From Nioella nitratireducens (GTDB lineage: Bacteria; Pseudomonadota; Alphaproteobacteria; Rhodobacterales; Rhodobacteraceae), in NCBI RefSeq assembly GCF_001879715.1, contig NZ_MNBW01000009.1, forward strand, positions 1 through 64,000: a stretch of DNA of 64,000 bases, given 5' to 3'. Position 1 is the stretch's first letter; each line of letters starts with the position of its first letter. Shown here piece after piece: positions 7,964 through 16,429 of the stretch. The translations under genes and the position numbers were made by a program. The notes under the pieces are model-generated. The model saw only the letters and a list, made by a program, of their open reading frames with translations. It did not search any database and was not told where the DNA came from.

Positions 7964-9022
7964 TCAATCCTCGGGCCATGCGCCTTGCGCAAGGTCAAAC
8001 GCCTTGCGCATCACGGTGGGCAGGTTGGCGGGGCGGAATTGGTCGCGCGGCAGGAAGGTGCCTCGGGCGGGGTTGGCGGTTTCGACCGTGGCCAGCCGCA
8101 AGGACAGGCGCAGGTGGAAATGGGTGAAGGTATGGCGCACCTCCAGCTCTGGGTTGTGCCAGTCGGTGTCCAGCGGCGGGGATTCCGCCGGGGTGGCCTC
8201 GGTCCAGTCGGTTCCGGGCCATCCCAGCATCCCCCCAAGCAGCCCCTTGTCGGGCCGGGTTTCCAGCAGCCACGCGCCATCGGCGCGGCGGGCCAGATAG
8301 GCGATGCCGCGCCGGGTTGGCTTGGTCTTTTTCGGGGCTTTGCGGGGCAGGTCGGCGGCGATGCCCTGCGCGCGGGCCTGACAGGGGGCGCGCAGGGGGC
8401 AGATGCCGCACGCGGGGTTGCGCGGGGTGCAGATGGTGGCGCCGAGGTCCATCACCGCTTGCGCGTGATCGCCGGGGCGGTCCTGCGGCGTGACCGAGGC
8501 CGCACGGGCCTTGAGCACCAGTTTGACCTCTGGCAACGGGTCGGTTTCCGCGAAGACGCGGGACATGACGCGTTCCACGTTGCCGTCCATCACGACGGCG
8601 GGCCGGTCAAAGGCGATCGAGGCGATGGCAGCGGCGGTGTAGGGGCCGATTCCGGGAAGGTTTTGCAACGCGTCTTCGGTGTCGGGAAAGCGCCCGTCCA
8701 GATCAACCGCCACCACCCGCGCGCATTTCAGCAGGTTTCGGGCGCGGGCGTAATATCCCAGCCCCGCCCATTCGCCCATCACGGTGGCATCTTCCGCCGC
8801 CGCCAGATCGGCCACAGTGGGCCAAAGCGTTGTAAAGCGATGGAAATAGTCCTTCACCGCCGCGACGGTGGTCTGCTGCAGCATGACTTCGGACAGCCAG
8901 ACGCGGTAGGGATCGGGCAGCACGCTGGCGCGGCGATCCTCTGGCGCGACGCGCCACGGCAGCACGCGGGCGTGGACATCATACCAGTCCAGCAAGACGG
9001 CGCTGAAATCTTCGTCACGCAA
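7964..9022 (-). CDS. mutY: A/G-specific adenine DNA glycosylase MutY
   Basis: Removes adenine mispaired with 8-oxoguanine. The helix-hairpin-helix is at LPGIGPYTAAAI (122-133), the catalytic Asp is in VMDGNVERV (Asp146), the catalytic Glu is in SEVMLQQT (Glu45), and the 4Fe-4S cluster ligands are Cys198, 205, 208 and 214. A C-terminal Nudix-like MutT domain follows (LLGGMLGWPGT). The start is TTG at 9020-9022: an in-frame TAA lies two codons upstream and no ATG precedes the conserved LPWR, so a rare start codon is forced. It is divergent from the dciA-like gene. Confidence 0.93.
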   Translation of the reverse strand: MRDEDFSAVLLDWYDVHARVLPWRVAPEDRRASVLPDPYRVWLSEVMLQQTTVAAVKDYFHRFTTLWPTVADLAAAEDATVMGEWAGLGYYARARNLLKCARVVAVDLDGRFPDTEDALQNLPGIGPYTAAAIASIAFDRPAVVMDGNVERVMSRVFAETDPLPEVKLVLKARAASVTPQDRPGDHAQAVMDLGATICTPRNPACGICPLRAPCQARAQGIAADLPRKAPKKTKPTRRGIAYLARRADGAWLLETRPDKGLLGGMLGWPGTDWTEATPAESPPLDTDWHNPELEVRHTFTHFHLRLSLRLATVETANPARGTFLPRDQFRPANLPTVMRKAFDLAQGAWPED

Positions 9023-9101
9023 GTTTTATGTGCCCCTATCGTCTCGGCCATTGGTTCCCCTTGCCGGGAAGGATAGATTGAGCCGACAGAAAGGAAACCC
9101 C

Positions 9102-9629
9102 ATGGCTGCCGCCAAACCTTCCATTCCTGCCCGACCGACCCGCCGCAAGCGCGGGTTCGAGGCCGCGTCGAAACTGGTCGCGGGGCATTTGCGCGGTCCG
9201 CTGGACAAACGCGGGTTTTCCGAGACCAAGCTGATCACCCATTGGGCCGGGATCGTGGGGCCCGATATCGCCGCCTGCGCGATGCCGGTGAAGATCACCC
9301 ATTCGCGCGCCGGGATCGGCACCACGCTGGTTTTGCTGACGACCGGAGGCCATGCGCCGCTGCTTGAGATGCAAAAGGACACGATCCGCCAGAAGGTGAA
9401 CGCCTGCTATGGTTATAACGCGGTCAGCAAGATCCATATCACGCAAACCGCCCCCACGGGCTTTGCAGAGGGGCAGGTGCAGTTCGCCGCGCGAGACAAG
9501 CCGCGCCCGGCCCCGACGCCCGAAATCCTGACCGCCGCACATGCAGCGGCTGCCCCGATACACGACGACCGGCTGAAAGAGGCGCTTGAACGCCTTGCCC
9601 GGAACGTTCTAACCAAGAACAGCCATTGA
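9102..9629 (+). CDS. DUF721 / DciA-family protein
   Basis: A 175-residue protein of the DUF721 family that includes DciA, the helicase operator that loads DnaB in bacteria lacking DnaC. The N-terminal part (KRGFEAASKLVAGHL...LITHWAGIVGPDIAACAMPVKI) matches the family core, and the C-terminal third is Pro/Ala-rich with a short helix. AAAGGAA before the ATG at 9102 decides the start over an upstream in-frame ATG at 9030. The DsbA-like gene follows 13 bases later, so they are probably one operon. A role in replication is inferred from the family. Confidence 0.85.
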   Translation: MAAAKPSIPARPTRRKRGFEAASKLVAGHLRGPLDKRGFSETKLITHWAGIVGPDIAACAMPVKITHSRAGIGTTLVLLTTGGHAPLLEMQKDTIRQKVNACYGYNAVSKIHITQTAPTGFAEGQVQFAARDKPRPAPTPEILTAAHAAAAPIHDDRLKEALERLARNVLTKNSH

Positions 9630-9642
9630 GGAGAGTATTTTG

Positions 9643-10368
9643 ATGACCCGAACCCTCGTTCTATCCGCCCTGTCCGCCGTCATGGTGGCGCTTGGCGGCT
9701 ACGTCTACCTGTCGATGTCGCAGCAGGTGGTCAGCGATCAGACCCGGCTGCCGCTGATGGCGGTTGGCGCGCAGGAAACCGACGAGTCGTCGGATGCCGC
9801 CGCAGCCGACGCCACCGCGCAGGAGGCCGATACCCCCGAAGTGATGGAAATGGTCGAGGGCTCGCCCGATGCGCCGATCACGGTGATCGAATATGCCTCG
9901 CTGACCTGCCCGCATTGCGCGCGCTTCAGCCAAGAGGTCTATCCGCAATTGGTGGAGAACTACGTCGATACCGGCCAAGTCCAGTTCGTCCTGCGCGAAG
10001 TCTATTTCGACCGCTACGGCCTGTGGGCCGGGATGGTCGCGCGCTGTGGCGGGCCGTTGCGCTATTTCGGCATCGTCGAGATGATGTTCGAAGAGCAGCG
10101 GGACTGGGTGCAGGGCGAACCGGCGGATGTGGCCGAGAACCTGCGCCGTATTGGCCGCCGTGCCGGGCTGAGCGATGACCAGTTGGAGCAATGCCTGAGT
10201 GATAACGCCATGGCGCAGGCGATGGTCACCCTGTCGACCGAGCAATCGACGGCTGACGAGATTCAGGGCACCCCGAGCTTTGTCATCAACGGTGAGCTTT
10301 ACAGCAACATGAGCTATGCCGATTTCTCGGAACTGCTCGACGGTATGCTGGCCGACAGTCAGGAATGA
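9643..10368 (+). CDS. DsbA-family thiol-disulfide oxidoreductase
   Basis: A 241-residue periplasmic thioredoxin-fold protein. An N-terminal hydrophobic anchor or signal (about residues 6-25) is followed by an acidic Ala-rich linker, then EYASLTCPHCARFS with the CPHC redox pair (Cys89, Cys92) and the cis-Pro motif GTPSFVING near the C-terminus. This layout matches the single-domain DsbA/BdbD-like proteins of alphaproteobacteria that oxidise exported proteins. GAGGAG lies 9 bases before the ATG at 9643; a TTG one codon upstream is unlikely to be used. The stop overlaps the start of the CoA-transferase gene (ATGA). Confidence 0.9.
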   Translation: MTRTLVLSALSAVMVALGGYVYLSMSQQVVSDQTRLPLMAVGAQETDESSDAAAADATAQEADTPEVMEMVEGSPDAPITVIEYASLTCPHCARFSQEVYPQLVENYVDTGQVQFVLREVYFDRYGLWAGMVARCGGPLRYFGIVEMMFEEQRDWVQGEPADVAENLRRIGRRAGLSDDQLEQCLSDNAMAQAMVTLSTEQSTADEIQGTPSFVINGELYSNMSYADFSELLDGMLADSQE

Positions 10369-11474
10369 CGGCTCCGCTCGAAGGGCTGAAAGTCCTTGAA
10401 CTCGCCCGTATTCTGGCCGGCCCCTGGGCGGGTCAGACCCTGTCCGACCTTGGCGCCGAGGTGACCAAGGTCGAAAGCCCCGCCGGCGATGACACGCGCC
10501 AGTGGGGCCCCCCGTTCATCGAGCGGGACGGCGACCGGACGGCGGCCTATTTCCATTCCTGCAACCGGGGAAAGCACTCGGTCGTGGCCGATTTCCGCAC
10601 CCCCGAGGGGCAGGAATTCGTTCGCGGGCTGGCGGCCGAGTCCGATATCCTGATCGAGAATTTCAAGTTGGGTGGGCTGGAGAAATACGGGCTGGACTAC
10701 GAGAGCCTCGCAAAGATCAACCCGCGCCTGATCTATTGCTCGATCACCGGGTTCGGGCAGACGGGGCCGTATGCGCACCGGGCGGGCTATGACTACATCA
10801 TTCAGGGCATGTCGGGGCTGATGTCGATCACCGGCGACCCCGAGGGCCAGCCGCAGCGCGTGGGCGTGGCGGTGACCGATATCGTGACGGGGCTGTATTC
10901 CGTGAACGGCATCCTCGCGGCGCTCTATCAGCGGGAACGCACAGGGCGCGGGCAGCATGTGGACATGGCCCTGCTGGATTGCGCGGTGTCGATCACGGCC
11001 AACCAGGCGATGAACTACCTCGCCACGGGAACACCGCCGGGGCGGACCGGGAACTATCACCCGAACCTGACGCCCTACCAGGTGTTCGATTGCTCGGACG
11101 GGTTCATCATCATCGCCACCGGCAATGACGGGCAATATCGGCGGCTGTGCCGGTTGCTCGGGCTGGAGGATATGGCCGAAGCACCGGACTACCTGACCAA
11201 TGCCGACCGGATCGCCAACCGCGACGAGATGATCCGCCGCCTGACCGAGCGCACCCTGCAACGGACCAAGGCCGATCTTTTGGCGGCCTGCGAGGCCGAG
11301 GGCGTGCCCGCAGGGCCGATCAACGACATGGCCGAGGTTTTTGCCGATCCACAGGTCGCTGCGCGCGGAATGCGGTTGGACCTGGACGGGGTGCCAGGGG
11401 TGCGCTCGCCGTTCCGGTTTTCGGAGGCCGGGCTGAAGCTGGACAAGGCATCGCCCAAGCTGGGAGAAGGGTAA
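10365..11474 (+). CDS. CaiB/BaiF-family (class III) CoA-transferase
   Basis: Moves CoA between carboxylic acids through an aspartyl-CoA intermediate. The 369-residue protein has the family start (LEGLKVLELARILAGPWAGQ), the GADVTKVE-like motif (GAEVTKVES), IENFKLG, and a catalytic Asp in GVAVTDIVTG (about residue 172). Typical annotations are formyl-CoA:oxalate or L-carnitine/succinyl CoA-transferase, and the substrate cannot be told from sequence. Its start overlaps the stop of the DsbA-like gene by four bases, although the two functions look unrelated. It converges on lpxK. Confidence 0.88.
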   Translation: MTAPLEGLKVLELARILAGPWAGQTLSDLGAEVTKVESPAGDDTRQWGPPFIERDGDRTAAYFHSCNRGKHSVVADFRTPEGQEFVRGLAAESDILIENFKLGGLEKYGLDYESLAKINPRLIYCSITGFGQTGPYAHRAGYDYIIQGMSGLMSITGDPEGQPQRVGVAVTDIVTGLYSVNGILAALYQRERTGRGQHVDMALLDCAVSITANQAMNYLATGTPPGRTGNYHPNLTPYQVFDCSDGFIIIATGNDGQYRRLCRLLGLEDMAEAPDYLTNADRIANRDEMIRRLTERTLQRTKADLLAACEAEGVPAGPINDMAEVFADPQVAARGMRLDLDGVPGVRSPFRFSEAGLKLDKASPKLGEG

Positions 11475-11516
11475 GCGGGGGGTTTGACGGGGTCGATCCG
11501 CGCGGACTCAATGCCT

Positions 11517-12506
11517 TCAGCCCGCCCCCAACACCCGGTCCAGCGCCGTGTCGAGCGGGGTCCAGTCGTCCAGCCGCAATCGCACGGGCACCGTCAACAC
11601 CTTGGGGCGGAAGTTGTCGGGCAGGCGGGTGGCGTCCTTTTCGGTCGTGACCAGTTGCGCGCCGAGGGTGCGGGCGTCCTGTTCCAACCGGGCGAGCAGC
11701 GTGTCGGTCAGCGGCTGGTGATCCGAGAGGCCCTCGGCCCGAAGCACCTTGGCGCCCATGGCGCGCAGCGTGGCGAAGAACTTTTCCGGGTGGCCGATCC
11801 CGGCGAAGGCCAGCACGGGCAGCCCCTCGAACGGCATACCCGTTGGCAGCGGTTCCAGCTTGCCGGTCAGGTGTGGGACGGTAATCGCCTCGCCCCATTG
11901 CGCGCGGAAATGGTCTTGCGCGGCGCGCGGGCCGATCGAGAGCAGCAGGTCGGCGCGGGCCATGCCGGTGGCCACGGGTTCGCGCAGGGGGCCTGCGGGG
12001 ATCACCTTGCCATTGCCGAAGCCGCGCGCGGCATCCACGACGACAAGCGATATATCCTTGCGCAGGGCCGGGTTCTGGAACCCGTCGTCGAGCAAGATGA
12101 CCTCGGCGCCCGCCCCGACAGCGGCGCGTGCCCCGGCGGCGCGATCCGTGGCGACCCAGACCGGCAGCCATGCGGCGATCAGCAGGGGTTCGTCGCCGAC
12201 GGTTTCGGCATCGTCTGTTGTGGGGTCGACGCGATGCGGCCCCTCGACCGAGCCGCCATAGCCCCGGCTGACCACATGCGCGCTGATCCCGCGCGCGGTC
12301 AGAACCTCGGCCAGCGCGATCACGGTGGGGGTTTTGCCGGTGCCGCCCGCGTTGATGTTGCCGACGCAGATGACGGGCACGCCGGGGCCGTCCCACGGCC
12401 CTTTGGCCAGCCGCCGCGCGGTCGCCCGTGCATAGAGGGCGCCAAGCGGGGCAAGCAGGGAGCTTTGCCAGCCGGGGGGGTGATGCCAGAACGCGGGCGC
12501 CTGCAT
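11517..12506 (-). CDS. lpxK: Tetraacyldisaccharide 4'-kinase LpxK
   Basis: Phosphorylates the 4' position of the lipid A disaccharide at the inner membrane. The P-loop GGTGKTP is at residues 54-60 after CVGNINA, followed by VVSRGYGG and the [11 protein letters not shown] motif that contains catalytic residues. The C-terminal [10 protein letters not shown] is also typical. At 329 residues it has normal length. The ATG at 12504-12506 shares its A with the TAA of waaA (TAATG), so lpxK is translated right after waaA, and the longer open frame upstream is overlap only. With waaA it forms a lipid A/Kdo unit. Confidence 0.95.
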   Translation of the reverse strand: MQAPAFWHHPPGWQSSLLAPLGALYARATARRLAKGPWDGPGVPVICVGNINAGGTGKTPTVIALAEVLTARGISAHVVSRGYGGSVEGPHRVDPTTDDAETVGDEPLLIAAWLPVWVATDRAAGARAAVGAGAEVILLDDGFQNPALRKDISLVVVDAARGFGNGKVIPAGPLREPVATGMARADLLLSIGPRAAQDHFRAQWGEAITVPHLTGKLEPLPTGMPFEGLPVLAFAGIGHPEKFFATLRAMGAKVLRAEGLSDHQPLTDTLLARLEQDARTLGAQLVTTEKDATRLPDNFRPKVLTVPVRLRLDDWTPLDTALDRVLGAG

Positions 12507-13804
12507 TACGCCGCCGACAGCCGCGGGGTGCGGTCGAGATAGTCGAACAGCATGTCCAGCGCCTTGTCGGTCACGTCGGCCCCGGCCGAGCAGACCTCCC
12601 ACGCGGCATGGGCCATTTCGGCGGCGCGGTCGGGGTTGAGCAGGTCGTTCACCGCCGCCGCCAGCGATTCGGGCGAGGACACCAGTCGCGCGGCCTTGGC
12701 CTCGGCCAGCCGTTGGAATATATCGACGAAGTTGCTGACATAAGGCCCGTGCAGGATGACCGAGCCGAGCGCCGCGGGTTCAAACGGATTGTGGCCGCCG
12801 ACAGGTTCCAGCGAGCCGCCGACGAAGCTGATCGGGGCAAGGCGATACCACAGGCCAAGCTCGCCCATCGTGTCGGCCAGATAGACGCTGGTGTCGGACC
12901 CCGGCAGCGCGCCCTTGCTGCGGCGGGCAAAGGTGCAGCGGTGATGTTCCATCATCTCGGCGATCTCGTCACCGCGATGCGGATGGCGGGGGACCAGAAC
13001 CAGCAATAGCCGCGGATTGACCTTGAGCGCCAGTTTATGCGCTTCCAGCACCTTTTCCTCTTCGCCCTCATGGGTCGAGGCGGCCAGCCAGGTGGGCCGC
13101 CCGTTGAGGTGCGAGGCCAGCCGCGCGCGTTCGTCTTCATCGCACGGCAGGGCGGCGGCGCCTTCCTTGAGCGTGCCGGTGACATGCAGACGCTTGCCCG
13201 GCAGGCCGAGACGGCGCAGGTAGCCCGCCGTCAGGTCGTCTTGCACATGCGCCTCGTCGAAGCGGTCCAGCAGGCTGCGGGCCATGCCACGCAGAAAGCG
13301 CCAGCGGTCGTGGCTGGCCTTGGACATACGCGCGTTGATGATGACCATCGGGATGTTGCGCGCCTTGGTCTCGGTGATAAGGGCGGGCCAAAGCTCGCTC
13401 TCCGTCCAGACAGCAAGGTCGGGCTGCCAATGGTCGAGGAAGCGGCGCACATAGGGCAGCACATCGACGGGCACGAATTGGTGCATGGCGGCTGCGGGCA
13501 AGCGCGCCTCCATCACCTGGGCCGAGGTGACGGTGCCGGTGGTGACCAGAACGTGCAGGTCTGGGCGTTCCTCGGTCATCCGGCGGATGAGTTCCAGCAG
13601 GGACAGGGACTCGCCGACGCTGGCAGCGTGGAACCAGGCAAGCTGGCCCTCGGGGCGCGGACGCGCGGCGATGCCACGCCGCTCGTCGATGCGGGCGGGG
13701 TCTTCCTTGCCTGCCTCAAGCCGCGCGGCGAGTTTTTTCTCGGCAAAGCGGGTGGCGCGGGCGGAAAAGGCGAGATAGGCCGCGAGGGCGAGGGATCTTG
13801 GCAT
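12506..13804 (-). CDS. waaA: 3-deoxy-D-manno-octulosonic acid (Kdo) transferase WaaA
   Basis: GT30 glycosyltransferase that adds Kdo to lipid IVA. An N-terminal membrane-anchoring segment is followed by [10 protein letters not shown] with the catalytic Glu (about residue 66), [18 protein letters not shown], and the C-terminal [21 protein letters not shown] block that binds CMP-Kdo. It has 432 residues, the usual length. The ATG at 13802-13804 gives the family N-terminus; the open frame continues upstream into the DUF4170 gene. Its stop overlaps the lpxK start. The gene order waaA-lpxK next to DUF4170, cysQ and pmbA looks like one long operon. Confidence 0.94.
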   Translation of the reverse strand: MPRSLALAAYLAFSARATRFAEKKLAARLEAGKEDPARIDERRGIAARPRPEGQLAWFHAASVGESLSLLELIRRMTEERPDLHVLVTTGTVTSAQVMEARLPAAAMHQFVPVDVLPYVRRFLDHWQPDLAVWTESELWPALITETKARNIPMVIINARMSKASHDRWRFLRGMARSLLDRFDEAHVQDDLTAGYLRRLGLPGKRLHVTGTLKEGAAALPCDEDERARLASHLNGRPTWLAASTHEGEEEKVLEAHKLALKVNPRLLLVLVPRHPHRGDEIAEMMEHHRCTFARRSKGALPGSDTSVYLADTMGELGLWYRLAPISFVGGSLEPVGGHNPFEPAALGSVILHGPYVSNFVDIFQRLAEAKAARLVSSPESLAAAVNDLLNPDRAAEMAHAAWEVCSAGADVTDKALDMLFDYLDRTPRLSAA

Positions 13805-13815
13805 ACGGGGCGCGC

Positions 13816-14061
13816 TCAGCCGTCGAGTTCCTCTGTCGACGAGGCCTCTTTGTTCTCGTCGCGCAGGCGGTGAATATGGGCGATGTAATAGCGCATATGG
13901 GCATTGTCGACCGTGCGCTGCGCGGCGTCTTTCCACGCGTCATAGGCACTGGCGTAGTCGGGGAACATGCCGACGATGTCGATGTCGTCCACATCCTTGA
14001 AAACGCTCTTGGAGGGGTCGACCAGTTCGCCGCCGAAAACAAGGTGAAGTCGCTGTGCCAT
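13816..14061 (-). CDS. DUF4170 family protein
   Basis: An 81-residue protein (AQRLHLVFGGEL...MFPDYASAYDAWKDAAQRTVDNAHMRYYIAHIHRL) of the DUF4170 family, a small alphaproteobacterial protein without known function. It lies 11 bases upstream of waaA, and the same neighbourhood is, as I recall, common in relatives. GAGGCCCCC precedes the ATG. The fold appears mixed alpha/beta with no signal or membrane segment, so it should act in the cytoplasm, perhaps as an accessory factor for Kdo or lipid A synthesis (inference from position only). Confidence 0.82.
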   Translation of the reverse strand: MAQRLHLVFGGELVDPSKSVFKDVDDIDIVGMFPDYASAYDAWKDAAQRTVDNAHMRYYIAHIHRLRDENKEASSTEELDG

Positions 14062-14193
14062 GGGGGCCTCTGAGCATGTGTTGCGGGTTGCGGGCACCCT
14101 AGGGATTTGGGGCCAAGGGTCAAGCGGCGCGGGGTCGCTGGTGGTGGCCGCCCCGCGACCGCCCCAGAGGGTTTCCGCAAGGCAGACGGGTGG

Positions 14194-14973
14194 TCAGCGC
14201 GGTTGCCTGCGGGCTATCAGGGCGGCGTGCAGGGGGCGGGTGGCGGCGATGACGCCGGGCAACAGGGCAGAGGGGCCGTTGAACGCGAGCGGCTGGCCGT
14301 CGCGGCCGGTGACGATGGCCCCGGCCTCGGCCACGATCAGGGCCCCGGCGGCGATGTCCCATTCCCAGCTGTCGCGCAAGGTGATCATGCCGTCGAAGCG
14401 GCCTTCGCCCACAAGGGCGAGGCGGTAGGCCAGCGAGGGGCGAAAGCTGCGCTGCACGGGGGGCACACCGCCGGGCCAGTGGCTGTCGCTGAAATTGGGG
14501 CGCGAGGCGAGCACGGTGGACTCATTTTCCTCGGTCAGGGCAGAGGCGGCGAGCGGCTGGCCGTTCAGCGCCGCGCCTTGCCTGCGTTCCGCCGTGTAGA
14601 GCCGGTCCAGCATGGGCAGGTAAACCACGCCCGCCGTGACCTGCCCGTATTTCACCACCGCCAGCGAATGGGCGAAGTTCTTTTGCCCGTCGATGAATGA
14701 CCGCGTCCCGTCGATGGGATCGACGATGAAGGTGCTTGGGCGCGACAGGCGGGCGGTGCTGTCCTCGGTTTCTTCCGACAGCCAGCCATAGTCGGGACGG
14801 GCGGCGGTCAGTTCGGTTCGCAGCATCCGGTCGATTTCAAGATCGGCCTCGGTCACCGGGCCGTGGCCGCCGGGTTTGTCCCAGATTTGCGGGTCGCGCG
14901 TCCAGTGGCGGGCGGCGATGTCTCCGGCGGCGCGGGCGGCGTCGATCAGAAGGGAGAGGTCACGCCCCGGCAA
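14194..14973 (-). CDS. cysQ: 3'(2'),5'-bisphosphate nucleotidase / inositol monophosphatase family (CysQ-like)
   Basis: Hydrolyses 3'-phosphoadenosine 5'-phosphate or related phosphates, recycling a by-product of sulfate assimilation. The metal-binding Glu67 (WLSEETED) and the DPIDGTRSF motif (85-93) are present, with the second Asp motif SWEWDIAAG later and EAGG-like EAGAIV near the end. It has 259 residues. The start is TTG at 14971-14973: an in-frame TGA lies two codons upstream, GAGGGG is well placed, and no ATG occurs before residue 50. The start lies inside the 3' end of pmbA (14-base overlap), so the two genes are translationally linked. Confidence 0.87.
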   Translation of the reverse strand: MPGRDLSLLIDAARAAGDIAARHWTRDPQIWDKPGGHGPVTEADLEIDRMLRTELTAARPDYGWLSEETEDSTARLSRPSTFIVDPIDGTRSFIDGQKNFAHSLAVVKYGQVTAGVVYLPMLDRLYTAERRQGAALNGQPLAASALTEENESTVLASRPNFSDSHWPGGVPPVQRSFRPSLAYRLALVGEGRFDGMITLRDSWEWDIAAGALIVAEAGAIVTGRDGQPLAFNGPSALLPGVIAATRPLHAALIARRQPR

Positions 14974-16306
14974 GCGTCAGCCCCTCGACCAGCAACGAGG
15001 GCACTACGCGCGACAGGTGCGGGCGGGCATCGTTGGCAGGCACGATCGTCATCAGCATGTCGCGCAGGGTGCCGGCAACGGTGCATTCGTTGACCGGATA
15101 GGTGATCTCGCCATTCTCGACCCAGAAGCCCGAGGCGCCGCGCGAATAGTCGCCGGTGTTGGGGTTGATCGAACTGCCGATCATCGACGTGATAAGAAGG
15201 CCTGTGCCCATTTGTTTGAGCAGATCTTCCCGGCTGGCCCCGCCTTGCGTCAGCGCGATGTTCGAGACCGAGGGGGACGGCGGCGCGGACAGGCCGCGCG
15301 CGGCATTGGCGGTGGAGGGCAGGTCCAGCTTGCGTCCGGTGGCAAGGTCCAGCGTCCAGCCTGTCAGCACGCCATCTTCGACGATGGCGCGTTTCGCGGT
15401 CGGCAGCCCCTCGGCATCGAAGGGGCGCGATCCGGCGGCGCGGGGGCGCAGAGGGTCTTCCACGACCGAGAGGCCCTTGGGCAGCACCTGTTCGCCCAGG
15501 GCATCGCGCAGCCAAGAGGCGCCGCGCACGATGGCAGAGCCGTTCACCGCCTGCAAAAGGTGGCCGATCAGGCCCGATGCGATGCGTTCATCGAAAAGCA
15601 CGGGGTAGGCGCCGGTCTTGGGCTGGCGCGCGCCCTGACGCGCCACGGTGCGTTCGGCGGCAAGGCGGCCAACCTCGGCGGGGTCCATCAGGTCGGCGCG
15701 GTGCATCCGCATGTCGCCGTAATAATCACGCTCCATCCCCAGCCCTTCGCCGGTGATGGCGACGCAGGAAATCGCGTGGTCCGTGCGGGTGTAGCCACCG
15801 GAAAAGCCGTTGCTGGCGGCAAGGTGCCGGGTGCGGCGGCCATAGGCGGCGGTGGCGGACTGAACCTGTGAAATGCCCTCGACGGCGAGCGCGGCGGCCT
15901 CGGCTGTCAGCGCGGCAGCCTCTAACGCGGAGGGGTCGGGGGCGTCGTCCGGGTCGATCATGTCGAGCGCGGCGATGTCCCACGATGTCGCCAGTTGCGC
16001 CGGATCAGCCAAGCCTATGGTCGGATCAACCGGGGCTTCTCGGGCCATGGCGACGGCGCGCTCGGCCATTTCCTGCATGGTTTCTGGCCGGGTGTCGGAT
16101 GCCGAAACGCAGGCCTGCCGCTGGCCCACCAGCACCCGAAGACCGATCTCGACCTCGTCCGAGCGTTCGGCCTGTTCCAGTGACCCCTTGAGAACGCCGA
16201 TCGAGACCGAGGTGCCCTCTGCCGCGATCGCGTCCGCTGCGTCGGCCCCGGCTTTGCGGGCGGCGTCGAGAAGGGCGTGGGCGAGGGTTTCGGGGCTCTG
16301 GCGCAT
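14960..16306 (-). CDS. pmbA: TldD/PmbA family metalloprotease subunit (PmbA/TldE-like)
   Basis: TldE/PmbA pairs with TldD to form a periplasm-independent cytoplasmic protease that processes microcin B17 and CcdA in E. coli. The 448-residue protein has the family N-terminal domain and the C-terminal GTGLLITSMIGSSINPNTGDYSRGASGFWVENGEI region. The TldD partner carrying the HExxxH site is not in the window, as expected since PmbA lacks it. The ATG at 16304-16306 starts a typical N-terminus. A strong terminator for the DUF2125 gene separates it from upstream transcription. cysQ overlaps its end. Confidence 0.88.
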   Translation of the reverse strand: MRQSPETLAHALLDAARKAGADAADAIAAEGTSVSIGVLKGSLEQAERSDEVEIGLRVLVGQRQACVSASDTRPETMQEMAERAVAMAREAPVDPTIGLADPAQLATSWDIAALDMIDPDDAPDPSALEAAALTAEAAALAVEGISQVQSATAAYGRRTRHLAASNGFSGGYTRTDHAISCVAITGEGLGMERDYYGDMRMHRADLMDPAEVGRLAAERTVARQGARQPKTGAYPVLFDERIASGLIGHLLQAVNGSAIVRGASWLRDALGEQVLPKGLSVVEDPLRPRAAGSRPFDAEGLPTAKRAIVEDGVLTGWTLDLATGRKLDLPSTANAARGLSAPPSPSVSNIALTQGGASREDLLKQMGTGLLITSMIGSSINPNTGDYSRGASGFWVENGEITYPVNECTVAGTLRDMLMTIVPANDARPHLSRVVPSLLVEGLTLAGA

Positions 16307-16373
16307 CGGGACATCCTGTATCTGGCTGATTGGCAGAGGTAGTGCCCGAGGCACGGGCGTGCAAGGTGGCACC

Positions 16374-16407
16374 AAAAACCCCCGGTCCGTACGGGGCGGA
16401 CCGGGGG
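16374..16407 (-). terminator. Intrinsic terminator after the DUF2125 gene
   Basis: On the minus strand an 11-bp GC stem (16397-16407 with 16379-16389) and 7-base loop are followed by TTTTT (16374-16378). It lies 23 bases past the DUF2125 stop and before pmbA, so pmbA needs its own promoter in the short gap. Confidence 0.85.
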
Positions 16408-16429
16408 CGGTGTTGCGGCGGTGGCGTGC

